In this document: in pieces, positions 47,096 through 56,068 of the stretch
Layout of the letters: each line of letters starts with the position of its first letter
How positions within the stretch are numbered: the stretch's first letter is position 1
Assembly: GCA_020446425.1 (NCBI GenBank)
Contig: JAGRES010000003.1
Span: 221,993 to 285,992 of the forward strand
DNA length: 64,000 nt
Reading direction: 5' to 3'
From: Sphingobium sp.
Lineage (GTDB): Bacteria > Pseudomonadota > Alphaproteobacteria > Sphingomonadales > Sphingomonadaceae
Notes under the pieces: model-generated
Told to the model about the DNA's origin: nothing
The model's input: the letters and a program-made list of their open reading frames with translations, nothing else
Databases searched by the model: none
Made by a program: the position numbers and the translations under genes

Positions 47096-49260
47096 TGCCC
47101 TTCGGCCTCGCTCGCCGGTATTTCAACCGGCTGTATCACGGTGGTGGACTGGCGCACCTGCGGCGTTTCGACACCGCCTGCCGCTACTTCGTCGGTCGGC
47201 TGAGCCGGAGCCACATATCCCGGCGGCACCGCACCCATATAGTCGCGCACCAGTTCGTCGATGCTGGGCTCGCTATCGGGATTCTTGAGCAGCTGCTGCC
47301 CGCGAATATAGCCATAGCGCTGCGCGGTCAGGCGCGCGGCGTCCTCTTTGCTGCGCAATATGGTCGGGCGGATGAAGACCATCAGGTTGGTCTTAGTCCG
47401 GCTCTTGCTGCGCGATTTGAACAGCTCGCCAATGCCGGGAATATCCGACAGCAACGGGATGCGTTCAATCGTCTTGCGCTCATTATCGTCCAGCAAGCCG
47501 CCCAGCGCCAATATCTCGCCATCATCGACCGTGACCGACGTTTCGATCTCACGCTTGTTGAGGATCAGCTCGCTGCTGTTATTGGACACCGGCCCCGCGA
47601 TGCTGCTGACCTCCTGCCGCAGGAACAGTTTGATCGCGCCGCCCGCATTAATCTGCGGCCGAACCTCAAGCTGAACACCGACATTCTGGCGCTGCACGGT
47701 GCGGAACTGGTTGTCGAAATTCTGCGACAGCGCCTCACCGGTGGTGATCGGAATTTCCTGGCCGACGAGGATCGACGCCTTCTGGTTGTCCATCGTCATG
47801 ATCGAGGGTGTCGATAGGATATTGCTGTCCGTATCCGATTTCACCGCATTGATGATCGCACCGAAAAAGCCGTTCTTGCCCCAGTTGGTCGCAACTCCGC
47901 CAAAGCCGCCGCGCGCACCGAGCAGCGCATCCGCTGCCGCCTGTTGCAGCGTCGTCTGCAAGGTTCCGTTCTCGGTCTCCTCGGTGGTCGTAATCGTCCC
48001 GTTGGTGTCGACAACCGTCGTTTTTTTGGTACCCAGCTGGGTCGCGGCATAGGCGCCGCCCAGCGTCAGAATATTGGGCTCGGCATTGCTGTAATTGGTC
48101 GCGGCAAATCCGGTCTTGGTATTGCCGAGCAGGAACTGCACACCCAGCTTCTTGGCCGCCGCATCGCTGATCTCCACGATGATCGCCTCGACCAGCACCT
48201 GCTCGCGCCGTGTATCGAGTTGGCGGATCGTCTCGCCCAGCATGCGCTGTACGTCGTTGCTGGCCGCGATGATGATCGCATTGGCGCCCTCATAGCGCGT
48301 AACGACCGCCGGACCGGATCGTGCGATCCCTTTGCCGCCCGATGAGGAAGCCGCCTTGGAGGCCGGCTTCGCCGAGCCATCGGCACCATCACCGCCACTG
48401 CTTGCCACAGAGCTGCTCTGGCCCAATAGCTGTTCCAGCACCGGCATCAGCTTTCCCGCATCGGCATGCTCCAGCCAGTAGACGCGAATTTCTGTGCCGC
48501 TCGCGGCCTGCTGGTCCAGATCCCGCGCCATCTGCGACAGCTTCGCCACGGCGGCGGGCTGGCCACGAATGGCGATGCTGTTATTGGCGTCAATCGGCAC
48601 GACATTGGCTGCTGCAGCCGCGCCGTCGCCGCCCCCCGTCATCAGCGCCTGAAGCGAGGTCGCGACTTCACGCGCGCCAGCGTTTTTGAGCTGCACCATC
48701 TGCGTGGCGGCGCTGTCCTGGTCGATCCGGCCCAATATCTGGCGGATACGGGCGATATTGTCGGCATAGTCGGCCACCACAATACTGTTGCCGCTGCGGT
48801 TGGCGGTGACGGAGCCTTCGCGGCTGACCAGCGGACGCAGCGTATCGAGCGCGGACGCCGCATCAATGGAATGCAGCCGGAATACCTCGGTCACGAACTG
48901 GTTACGATTGGTCGCCCGGCCCACGCTGCTTGGCTGTCCCGCCGCGCCATCGGCAGGCTGAATGCGATACGCACCACCCGGCGCGGGTACGGCGACCAAG
49001 CCATTGGCACGCAGAGTTGAGAGGAAAATCTCGAAATATTCGGATTTCGACAGCGGCCTGTCCGTCACGACGGAAACCTTGCCCTGCACACGGTTGTCGA
49101 TGATGAAGGTGCGGCCCGTCACCCGCGCCGCATCCTGAATGAAGGCGCGGATGTCCGCATCGCGCACATTGAGCGTCTGCTGCGCCGCGACCGGCATGCT
49201 GGTGACCGAAACCGCGCATAAAGCCAGCGCCGAAGTGATTTGGAGAATTGCTTTTTTCAT
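47092..49260 (-). CDS. gspD: Type II secretion outer-membrane secretin GspD
   Basis: 722 residues: signal peptide (MKKAILQITSALALCAVSVT), N0 domain (NVRDADIRAFIQDAARVTGR), N1-N3 repeats, a Ser/Gly-rich loop inside N3 (SSGGDGADGSAKPASKAASS), and the secretin domain with ILSTPSIMTMDNQKASILVG, QEIPITTGEA, VGVQLEVRPQINAGGAIKLF and LLSDIPGIGELFKSRSKSRT. A C-terminal S-domain-like stretch follows, ending Pro/Val/Glu-rich. It is not a lipoprotein, so a pilotin may act on the tail. Confidence 0.96.
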   Translation of the reverse strand: MKKAILQITSALALCAVSVTSMPVAAQQTLNVRDADIRAFIQDAARVTGRTFIIDNRVQGKVSVVTDRPLSKSEYFEIFLSTLRANGLVAVPAPGGAYRIQPADGAAGQPSSVGRATNRNQFVTEVFRLHSIDAASALDTLRPLVSREGSVTANRSGNSIVVADYADNIARIRQILGRIDQDSAATQMVQLKNAGAREVATSLQALMTGGGDGAAAAANVVPIDANNSIAIRGQPAAVAKLSQMARDLDQQAASGTEIRVYWLEHADAGKLMPVLEQLLGQSSSVASSGGDGADGSAKPASKAASSSGGKGIARSGPAVVTRYEGANAIIIAASNDVQRMLGETIRQLDTRREQVLVEAIIVEISDAAAKKLGVQFLLGNTKTGFAATNYSNAEPNILTLGGAYAATQLGTKKTTVVDTNGTITTTEETENGTLQTTLQQAAADALLGARGGFGGVATNWGKNGFFGAIINAVKSDTDSNILSTPSIMTMDNQKASILVGQEIPITTGEALSQNFDNQFRTVQRQNVGVQLEVRPQINAGGAIKLFLRQEVSSIAGPVSNNSSELILNKREIETSVTVDDGEILALGGLLDDNERKTIERIPLLSDIPGIGELFKSRSKSRTKTNLMVFIRPTILRSKEDAARLTAQRYGYIRGQQLLKNPDSEPSIDELVRDYMGAVPPGYVAPAQPTDEVAAGGVETPQVRQSTTVIQPVEIPASEAEGQ

Positions 49261-50066
49261 TATTTCTGGACCGTTATGACTATGGGCACCACATCGGCGC
49301 CGCGTTCCACCATCAGCGATATGCGCGCACCCGGAGTCAATGCCTGCTGCAAAATCGACGCATCGCCCGCCGAAGCAATGGACTTGCCGTTCACCTGAGT
49401 AATCACATCGCCCTCACGGAACCCGGCCTGCTGAAAACCCGGTCCCTTTGGCGTCACCAGCAAGCCGGTAATCCGCCCATCGCTCATGCGCGCGCCAAAG
49501 CCGACGCCAGCCTTGATCACATCCACGCTCACACCCTCCCGCGGACCAGATGATGCGGAGGCATCCTGTGATGGCGCGACATTGGGAGCTGGTGGTGCAA
49601 CGGGCGTCACCGGCTCGGATTGATCGAGAAAGATGCTCTCCTCCACACCGCTCCGGTCAATTACGACATGATCAAATGCAACCGACTTCAACGTCACACC
49701 CGGCTGAATCTCGTCACCTACGGCATAGCTGCCCTGTTCGCCATCCGCTCCGCCGATAATCGCCGAACCCAGACCCGACCCTTCGTTGATGCGAACGCCG
49801 TATAGGGTCAGCGCCAGCGACGTCACATTCTGCGGCCCGCCAGATTGTACCGGCGCCGGGAAAAACGCGTCGAAGCTCTGGAACAGCTGCGCACGGGCGG
49901 ACGCAGGCAGCAGCTCGGCCTGCCTCCCGCGCCATTCGCCCATCGGGCCCAGCGGCGTGACAATCGTCCAGGCCAGGCGCACAAGCTGCACAACCAGCAA
50001 TGCGATCATCGCCAGTTCCAACAGCCGGGGCCACGCAATCGTGCGCGGCCAGCCAAAGCCTTTCAT
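49260..50066 (-). CDS. gspC: Type II secretion protein GspC
   Basis: Inner-membrane clamp linking the platform to GspD. 268 residues from ATG 50066: membrane helix (LLELAMIALLVVQLVRLAWT), homology region (LTLYGVRINEGSGLGSAIIG, YAVGDEIQPGVTLKSVAFDH), and a C-terminal PDZ domain (GLLVTPKGPGFQQAGFREGD, VITQVNGKSI). TTG at 50093 would add nine residues and has a G-rich stretch upstream. First gene of the operon; the stop overlaps gspD as TAATG. A PhoB-type site stands 71 bp before the ATG. Confidence 0.93.
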   Translation of the reverse strand: MKGFGWPRTIAWPRLLELAMIALLVVQLVRLAWTIVTPLGPMGEWRGRQAELLPASARAQLFQSFDAFFPAPVQSGGPQNVTSLALTLYGVRINEGSGLGSAIIGGADGEQGSYAVGDEIQPGVTLKSVAFDHVVIDRSGVEESIFLDQSEPVTPVAPPAPNVAPSQDASASSGPREGVSVDVIKAGVGFGARMSDGRITGLLVTPKGPGFQQAGFREGDVITQVNGKSIASAGDASILQQALTPGARISLMVERGADVVPIVITVQK

Positions 50067-50136
50067 ATCATCTATCAATCGAGCAAATTTCAAAGCCGAT
50101 CACCCCCGGGCAGAGTCAGCGCGCTAGTGCCGGATC

Positions 50137-50165
50137 ATTACCGCTGAATGACAGGTTTATGACGG
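50137..50165 (-). promoter_or_regulatory. PhoB (Pho) box upstream of the T2SS operon
   Basis: Reading toward gspC: CCGTCAT (50165-50159), 4 bp, CTGTCAT (50154-50148), 4 bp, CGGTAAT (50143-50137). The exact 11-bp period and 7/7, 6/7 and 5/7 matches to CTGTCAT fit PhoB direct repeats. A good -10 box downstream is not obvious. It also lies 68 bp from the divergent oxygenase gene. Confidence 0.7.
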
Positions 50166-50232
50166 AAATATTTCGCTTTGCAATCGCCAGCTAAGCGCTT
50201 GAATATCCCGCTTCGGTGCATAAAAAGCGCAT

Positions 50233-50883
50233 ATGCATGACTGGATCATAGAACCGCCAGCGCCCGACGCCGATCCCGCACGGATCGCACGGCACGACCA
50301 TGTCCAGCGTTTTCCAAAACCGGCGCTTGATCTGTTTCAGCAGAAATCCTTCCTGTCTCCCGAGGAATGCGCGCAAATTATCGAGCGCATCGACCAGAAA
50401 CGCCGTCCCTCCACAGTGGCAGATTATAATGGGGATGACGTCTTTCGCACCAGCGAGACCTGTGATCTCGACATGGCCGATTCGTTTGTAATCGGAATCA
50501 ATAATCGTATCGCGGCATATCTCGGCATAGACCCCAATTACGGCGAACCTATTCAGGGGCAACGCTATGCCGTGGGTCAGGAATTCAAATCGCACACCGA
50601 TTATTTTGAGCCCGACGGGCCGGATTTCGCCAAGTTTTGCTCGATCTCGGGCAATCGTACCTGGACAGCGATGATCTATCTGAATGAACCGGGAGCAGGA
50701 GGCGCCACCCGCTTCACGAAAATCGGCAAGACGATCCAGCCGATGACCGGCAAGATGCTGTTATGGAATAACCGCCGCGCCGACGGCACGCCCAATCCCG
50801 CGACCGAGCATCACGGCATGAAAGTGCGCAGCGGCACCAAATATGTGATCACGAAATGGTTCAGAGAACGTCCCTGGGCATAA
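50233..50883 (+). CDS. 2OG-Fe(II) oxygenase, prolyl-4-hydroxylase type
   Basis: 216 residues. The P4H-type catalytic core shows the iron ligands in KSHTDYFEP (HxD) and TEHHGMKVRSGTKYVITKWF (distal His and the 2-oxoglutarate-binding Lys), plus MIYLNEPGAGGATRFTKIG and the closing RERPW typical of bacterial P4H homologues. Likely hydroxylates a peptidyl proline or small molecule; substrate unknown. It is divergent from gspC across a 166-bp gap (50067-50232). Confidence 0.85.
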   Translation: MHDWIIEPPAPDADPARIARHDHVQRFPKPALDLFQQKSFLSPEECAQIIERIDQKRRPSTVADYNGDDVFRTSETCDLDMADSFVIGINNRIAAYLGIDPNYGEPIQGQRYAVGQEFKSHTDYFEPDGPDFAKFCSISGNRTWTAMIYLNEPGAGGATRFTKIGKTIQPMTGKMLLWNNRRADGTPNPATEHHGMKVRSGTKYVITKWFRERPWA

Positions 50884-50917
50884 CCCGGTCTCTCTCTCAT
50901 TTATTGGCCTGCTGGTA

Positions 50918-52426
50918 TCACTTCACCAATCGGCGCATATCATGATAGCCGCGCGGCGACGGCGAATAGCCATTGACGCGCCGTCCCGCCAATGACCAGC
51001 GCACCGGGGTGGCGAGCGGAATGAAGCCATTATGTGCCTGCACCAGCGGTTCAGCTTGCGCCAGTAACTCGGCACGCCCTGCCATATCTTCCGCCGCCAC
51101 AGATTGCTCCAGCAACTCTTCCGCTTCCTTGCTGCAATGCACCTTCCGCTTGCAGCTGACCCGGCCCAGATACCAGGACACGCTGGGATAAGGCGCGACC
51201 TCATCGACCAGCGTCAGATCGGCATTCCTGTCTGTCCGCTTCAGATCAACATCAATAGCCCTGAGTTGCGCGCGCAGGGCAATGAACAGCAGCTCCATGC
51301 CCGGGCCTTTGGGCAAAGCGATGGACAGCGTGACCGGCTTTCCGTCGTGCTGCGCCCGCCAGCGCGTGATGGTGCCTATGGCCAGGTTCCGCCGCTCCGT
51401 AATGGGTTGCCGTGCCCAATCGGGCGGTGCCGGCATCTGCGGCAGCTCAAGCTGCTGCGGCACAATCTGCATCGCAATGCGCCAGCGGTTGATATCGAAA
51501 TAGCCGATCAGGGCTTCCCGCTCGATCGCCATATTGATCGCCTCGCGCACATTGGGATCATCGAACAGCTTGGTGCGCGGCGACAGGGCGAGTCCGAAAA
51601 GACCAACAACTGGATCGAACCGTACCGTCCCGGCATTGACTTCCGCCAGACCAAGAAAGGGCAGATCGGCCAATGTGCCGCCCAGCACCAGATCGCTCTG
51701 ACCATTTTGAAAGCGCATGATCGCCCTTGCGCTTCGTTCCGCCCAGATAATCCGCGTTTCGATGTCTTCCGGCTGCTCCTCAGGTGCCATAAAATCGGCG
51801 ACAGGCGTCAACAGCATGTCGCCGGGCTGCCCCTTTTCCTGCAATATCTTGCGATAGGGCCCCGAACCGCCGTCAGACATGGCGATGCCCATTTGAGGCA
51901 GGGCAAGCGCCATCAGGAAATTGGGACGCGGGTTCTTGAGCCTGATCTCGATGACGTCCGCGGTCATCGCAAGAATATCCGAAATCGTGGCGACAGGACC
52001 ATAAGGGTCCTCTGCGACGACAGCGCGTTTCCGCGCGAGCAAGATGCGCCTCACATCTCGTGCGTCGACGCGCTTGCCGTTGGCCCAACGCGCGCGCCGC
52101 AACCGGAAGATATAACTTTTCCCGTCGTCCACTACGATCCAGCGTTGCGCAAGACCGGGGATGACGTTCCCGGCGTCGTCATAGCTGACCAGTCCTTGCG
52201 CGGTCGCTGCAAAAGAAATCGCACCGGCAAGGCTATCAATATGAGTGAGCGGTGCGCGAAACTCGTCCTGTGCGCCGATGACGCTGACACCTATGGGGCC
52301 ATTCGCGGACCTGTCGCCGCACGAGGCAACAAGCGTGAGCATCGCGGTAATCAATGCGGCCTTGGCCATGCGCCGGGACGGTTCGCGCGCTTTCCGCCAT
52401 AATCGCAAAGGTCCCTGGGCGAGCAT
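50918..52426 (-). CDS. ABC transporter substrate-binding lipoprotein, family 5 (peptide type)
   Basis: 502 residues, family 5 (DppA/OppA-like) extracytoplasmic binding protein with a lipobox (MLTLVASC near residue 36) after a long basic N-region. Core segments: LAQRWIVVDDGKSYIFRLRR, ARWANGKRVDARDVRRILLA, FDDPNVREAINMAIEREALI. GGGAG six bases before the ATG at 52426 supports this start. No permease or ATPase genes lie beside it, so its transporter, if any, is elsewhere. tRNA-Leu follows upstream. Confidence 0.85.
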   Translation of the reverse strand: MLAQGPLRLWRKAREPSRRMAKAALITAMLTLVASCGDRSANGPIGVSVIGAQDEFRAPLTHIDSLAGAISFAATAQGLVSYDDAGNVIPGLAQRWIVVDDGKSYIFRLRRARWANGKRVDARDVRRILLARKRAVVAEDPYGPVATISDILAMTADVIEIRLKNPRPNFLMALALPQMGIAMSDGGSGPYRKILQEKGQPGDMLLTPVADFMAPEEQPEDIETRIIWAERSARAIMRFQNGQSDLVLGGTLADLPFLGLAEVNAGTVRFDPVVGLFGLALSPRTKLFDDPNVREAINMAIEREALIGYFDINRWRIAMQIVPQQLELPQMPAPPDWARQPITERRNLAIGTITRWRAQHDGKPVTLSIALPKGPGMELLFIALRAQLRAIDVDLKRTDRNADLTLVDEVAPYPSVSWYLGRVSCKRKVHCSKEAEELLEQSVAAEDMAGRAELLAQAEPLVQAHNGFIPLATPVRWSLAGRRVNGYSPSPRGYHDMRRLVK

Positions 52427-52508
52427 GGCATCTCCCTACCCTGCCGGCGCTGTCACGCCAAGCCATATTGCCACGCCGGCTTAGCGTCAGCCCATTAGCC
52501 TGCAAAAA

Positions 52509-52595
52509 TGGTGCGGACGGCGGGACTCGAACCCGCACTCCCAAACGGGAAGCGGATTTTAAGTCCGCTGCGTCTACCGGTTTCGCCACGTCCGC
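52509..52595 (-). tRNA. tRNA-Leu (anticodon TAA)
   Basis: Full cloverleaf on the minus strand: acceptor GCGGACG (52595-52589) pairing with CGTCCGC (52519-52513), D arm, anticodon stem GCGGA / TCCGC around CT-TAA-AA (anticodon 52561-52559), long variable arm of class II tRNA, and T arm GCGGGTTCGAGTCCCGC. CCA is encoded (52511-52509). Reads UUA/UUG leucine codons. Confidence 0.96.
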
Positions 52596-52673
52596 TCCCC
52601 ACCCGCACAGAAGCAGGTATGAGGAGGCTGTGCACTGCTATGCCATGCACGGTGCGTCAAGTCCGGAGTATAT

Positions 52674-52701
52674 AAAATTATAGGCGGCCAAGCTGGCCGC
52701 C
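52674..52701 (-). terminator. Terminator of ihfB
   Basis: Perfect 8-bp stem GGCGGCCA / TGGCCGCC (52683-52690, 52694-52701), 3-nt loop. On the minus strand it is followed by TATAATTTTATA. Confidence 0.8.
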
Positions 52702-52756
52702 CATAGATCATGATAAAATATATATCCGGCACATCATCGCCGAATATGCGAATGGC

Positions 52757-53038
52757 TTACTTTGCGTTGAGCCGCTCGCGGATTTCCTTACCCGGCTTGA
52801 AGAAGGGAACCTTCTTGGCGTCTATCGACACCGCTTCCCCCGTTCGCGGGTTGCGGCCAGTGCGCGCATCGCGCGACCGCGTCGTGAATGCGCCAAAGCC
52901 ACGCAATTCAACCCGCCCCCCATTGGCCAGTTGGGACGTTATCTCGGTAAAGAAAATATCGACTATTCTTTCGATTTCGAGCGGAGTCAGGTCGCTATTC
53001 TCATCCGCTAGACGTTGAACCAGTTCGGAACGGATCAT
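52757..53038 (-). CDS. ihfB: Integration host factor subunit beta
   Basis: DNA-bending nucleoid protein. 93 residues: [40 protein letters not shown], the arm [20 protein letters not shown] and [17 protein letters not shown]. Beta rather than alpha is inferred from the start MIRSELVQ and its place next to rpsA, where ihfB is found in proteobacteria. The upstream gap (53039-53193) is A+T-rich and must hold its promoter. Confidence 0.93.
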   Translation of the reverse strand: MIRSELVQRLADENSDLTPLEIERIVDIFFTEITSQLANGGRVELRGFGAFTTRSRDARTGRNPRTGEAVSIDAKKVPFFKPGKEIRERLNAK

Positions 53039-53193
53039 TTATCCTCCTCATCCCGGCATGCCCACCTTGTTGCCGGTAGGATCCTATTAAGCAATTTACA
53101 GAAAAATGACAATAACGCCGCAGCTGATACGTCTTGTTATATTTCAACACACTACAGTGTTCATCTTCGTAAAATATAGAACAGCCAATATAG

Positions 53194-53226
53194 AAATCCC
53201 GCCATGGCCGGGCCATGACGGGATTT
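53194..53226 (-). terminator. Terminator of rpsA
   Basis: Long near-perfect hairpin: AAATCCCG (53194-53201), one mismatch, CATGGCC / GGCCATG, closing CGGGATTT (53219-53226). On the minus strand it runs into TTTCTATATT. Confidence 0.75.
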
Positions 53227-53250
53227 TACAATGAAACGACTGGGCCGAGA

Positions 53251-54960
53251 TCAGCCGTCGTTTTTGGCTTTCAGCGCTTCGCCAAGAATATCGCCCAGCG
53301 ATGCGCCGCTGTCGGAAGATCCGTACTGCGCAACCGCCTGCTTTTCTTCGGCGATCTGCAGGGCCTTGACCGAGAAGTTCGGCTTCTTGCTGCGGTCGAA
53401 ACCGATGACCATCGCATCGAACTTCTGACCCGGCTGGAAGCGTTCGGTACGCTGCTCGTCACGGTCGCGGCCAAGATCGCCACGCTTGATAAAGCCGGTC
53501 GCGCCGTCTTCACCCGCCTGAACCTCAAGACCGTTGTCGCGCACTTCAAGCACGCTGACGGTAACGATCTGGTTCTTGGACAGGCCCGAGCCTGCGCTCG
53601 CGCCGCCAGCGGCGGGAGCGCCTTTTTCGAGCTGCTTCATGCCCAGGCTGATGCGTTCCTTCTCGACGTCGATATCGAGAACGATGGCTTTGACGACCTC
53701 GCCCTTGCGGTGCAGGTTGAGTGCGTCCTCGCCCGAGATGCCCCAGGCGATATCGGACATGTGAACCATGCCGTCCACGTCGCCTTCCAGGCCGATGAAC
53801 AGACCGAATTCGGTGGCGTTCTTGACTTCGCCCTCGACCGTGCTGCCAACCGGGTGCGTCTCGGCGAAGCTATCCCACGGATTGCTCTGGGCCTGCTTGA
53901 GGCCGAGCGAGATGCGACGCTTCTCGCTGTCGACTTCCAGTACGACGACGTCGACTTCCTGGCTGGTCGATACAATCTTGCCCGGATGGACATTCTTCTT
54001 GGTCCAGCTCATTTCAGACACATGGACCAGGCCTTCAATGCCCGGCTCCAGTTCGACGAAGGCGCCATATTCGGTGATATTGGTGACGCGACCGGCAAGC
54101 TTCGCACCGATCGGATATTTCGCATCCGCGCCTTCCCACGGATCGCTTTCGAGCTGCTTCATGCCCAGGCTGATGCGCTGGGTGTCGCGGTTGATGCGGA
54201 TGATCTGCACCTTCACCGTGTCGCCGATATTGATCATCTCATTGGGATGGTTGATGCGCTTGTAGCTGAGGTCGGTGACGTGCAGCAGACCGTCAATACC
54301 GCCAAGATCAACGAATGCACCATAATCGGTGATGTTCTTGACGACGCCCTCGATGATCTGACCTTCGCTCAGGGTCTGGATCAGGCCGCTGCGCTGTTCG
54401 GCGCGGGTTTCTTCCAATATGGCGCGGCGCGAAACGACAATATTGCCGCGGCGGCGATCCATTTTCAGGATCTGGAAAGGCTGGACAATGTCCATCAGCG
54501 GCGTCACGTCGCGGACCGGACGGATATCGACCTGGCTACCGGGCAGGAACGCCACGGCGCCGTCGAGATCAACCGTGAAGCCGCCCTTGACGCGGCCGAA
54601 GATCACGCCGTCGACACGTGCGCTCTCGGTGAATTCTGCTTCCAGCTTGTCCCATGCGGCTTCGCGGCGCGCACGGTCACGCGAGAGCATCGCCTCGCCA
54701 TGCGCATTTTCAACGCGGTCCACATAGACTTCGACTTCATCGCCAACCGTCAGCTCGGCCTTCTGGCCGGGCGCAGCGAATTCGCGCAACGGAACGCGGC
54801 CTTCGCTTTTCAGGCCAACGTCGATAACAGCGAGGTCGTTTTCGATAGCGGTGACGGTGCCTTTTACAACGCGGCCTTCAAAACCGCCATCTTCACCGCC
54901 CAGGGATTCATTCAATAGCGCCGCGAAATCGTCGCGGCTCGGAAATGCCGTAGAGGCCAT
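53251..54960 (-). CDS. rpsA: 30S ribosomal protein S1
   Basis: mRNA-binding ribosomal protein of 569 residues with six S1 domains (for instance GVVKNITDYGAFVDLGGIDG, RVTNITEYGAFVELEPGIEG). The start MASTAFPSRDDF at 54960 follows AAGGA ten bases upstream; an upstream in-frame ATG at 54993 is less likely. cmk lies upstream but is separated by a terminator, so rpsA probably has its own promoter in the 224-bp gap (54961-55184). Confidence 0.97.
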   Translation of the reverse strand: MASTAFPSRDDFAALLNESLGGEDGGFEGRVVKGTVTAIENDLAVIDVGLKSEGRVPLREFAAPGQKAELTVGDEVEVYVDRVENAHGEAMLSRDRARREAAWDKLEAEFTESARVDGVIFGRVKGGFTVDLDGAVAFLPGSQVDIRPVRDVTPLMDIVQPFQILKMDRRRGNIVVSRRAILEETRAEQRSGLIQTLSEGQIIEGVVKNITDYGAFVDLGGIDGLLHVTDLSYKRINHPNEMINIGDTVKVQIIRINRDTQRISLGMKQLESDPWEGADAKYPIGAKLAGRVTNITEYGAFVELEPGIEGLVHVSEMSWTKKNVHPGKIVSTSQEVDVVVLEVDSEKRRISLGLKQAQSNPWDSFAETHPVGSTVEGEVKNATEFGLFIGLEGDVDGMVHMSDIAWGISGEDALNLHRKGEVVKAIVLDIDVEKERISLGMKQLEKGAPAAGGASAGSGLSKNQIVTVSVLEVRDNGLEVQAGEDGATGFIKRGDLGRDRDEQRTERFQPGQKFDAMVIGFDRSKKPNFSVKALQIAEEKQAVAQYGSSDSGASLGDILGEALKAKNDG

Positions 54961-55141
54961 AGGGTTTAGTCCTTTTACATCTTTTCTGGCCATCCGGTTG
55001 TCTCCGGAGGTCTTTTCAAACTGGACCCCGATTACGTTTCGCCAGTGGCGAACAGGCGATCAAGGTCTCTGGCCAAACTGCCCACGCCGCCCCATGCGAA
55101 CGCAGACATCCGGAAAACGATGATTTGGCAATGCAGTTCGG

Positions 55142-55176
55142 AAAAGCGAAAAGGGCGCGCGGAAAACCCGTGCGCC
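55142..55176 (-). terminator. Terminator of the aroA-cmk operon
   Basis: GGCGCACGG / CCGCGCGCC stem on the minus strand (55168-55176 with 55154-55162, one G-T pair), loop GTTTT, then CTTTTCGCTTTTC. Confidence 0.7.
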
Positions 55177-55184
55177 TTGCCCTG

Positions 55185-55820
55185 CTACCCTTTCGGATAG
55201 CCTTCCAGCCGTGCATCCACCAGAGCAATCGCCCTCTGGATGGCGGCGTCTATAGTCAATTCACTCGTATCAAGCAAGTCCGCATCGTCGGCCTGAGCCA
55301 GCGGCGCGTTGTCGCGCCCCATATCGCGGGCGTCGCGCGCGGCGATCTCGCTTTCCATCACGTCGATATCCGCTTTCTGTCCTTGGCCTGTCATCTCGGT
55401 GGCGCGGCGCTCCGCACGCACTCTGGGCGATGCGATAACATAGAGTTTGGCGTCCGCTTCGGGCGCTATCACCGTGCCGATATCGCGCCCATCCAGCACC
55501 GCGCCCCCCTGCTGGTGCGCGAAATCGCGCTGCCGCTTCAGCAGCGCGGCGCGTACGGCGGGATAGGCAGACAGGCGGGACGCGAGAACCCCGGTTTCCT
55601 CCGCTCGCAGCTCAGGATCGGCAAGCAGTCCGTCAGGAAATCCCGTGGCGGCCAGCGCATCGCCTTCATTATCGGGATCGCCTCCGGCTCGCCTCAGCGA
55701 GAGCGCAACGGCGCGATAAAGACCGCCGGTATCAAGATGAGGAATGCCATAATGCGCCGCAAGCGCGCGGGCGATGGTCCCCTTCCCCGATGCCGCAGGT
55801 CCATCGACGGCGATTATCAT
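55185..55820 (-). CDS. cmk: Cytidylate kinase
   Basis: Phosphorylates (d)CMP to (d)CDP. 211 residues from ATG 55820: P-loop MIIAVDGPAASGKGTIARAL, LDTGGLYRAVALSLRRAG, LDGRDIGTVIAPEADAKLYV with the substrate-binding DGRDIGT. It overlaps the upstream small membrane-protein gene (ATGA) and forms one unit with it and aroA. Confidence 0.96.
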   Translation of the reverse strand: MIIAVDGPAASGKGTIARALAAHYGIPHLDTGGLYRAVALSLRRAGGDPDNEGDALAATGFPDGLLADPELRAEETGVLASRLSAYPAVRAALLKRQRDFAHQQGGAVLDGRDIGTVIAPEADAKLYVIASPRVRAERRATEMTGQGQKADIDVMESEIAARDARDMGRDNAPLAQADDADLLDTSELTIDAAIQRAIALVDARLEGYPKG

Positions 55821-56068
55821 GCCTGCCTCTTCAGCCGGATCGCCTTGACGATCCCGTAGATGGCGACCGCGCTCCAGACGAATTCGAGCAGCATTGACGC
55901 CAGATTGAAATGTACGGTCAGCGAAAGGCACAGAAGGATGGCGCCGAGCAGGTTCACGACATTATAAGCAAGCGCGTTCACGCTACGCGCCATATTGTTA
56001 TACGCATAGGCACCGACGATGCAGGCGCTGCCGATCAGGCCGACGATGTTCGCCAATAACGGGCTCAA
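55817..56068 (-). CDS. Small membrane protein (CBU_0592-like)
   Basis: 83 residues, three predicted helices: LLANIVGLIGSACIVGAYAY, NALAYNVVNLLGAILLCLSL and SMLLEFVWSAVAIYGIVKAI, then KRQA. It fits a CBU_0592-like domain of unknown function, related in shape to half of a PnuC-like transporter. The start is TTG at 56068, overlapping the aroA stop (TTGA) with GGGAG seven bases upstream; the stop overlaps cmk. It is a tightly coupled middle gene of the aroA-cmk unit. Confidence 0.8.
   Translation of the reverse strand: MSPLLANIVGLIGSACIVGAYAYNNMARSVNALAYNVVNLLGAILLCLSLTVHFNLASMLLEFVWSAVAIYGIVKAIRLKRQA

Noticed and set aside
45758-47203. 481-codon open frame antisense to gspE
   Set aside because: Shadow of gspE; no ribosome site or domain.
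53095-53112. Pho-box-like TTGTCAT-N4-CTGTAAA upstream of ihfB
   Set aside because: The spacing is right, but one half-site matches only 5 of 7 and the stretch is A+T-rich, so chance is likely; no third repeat.
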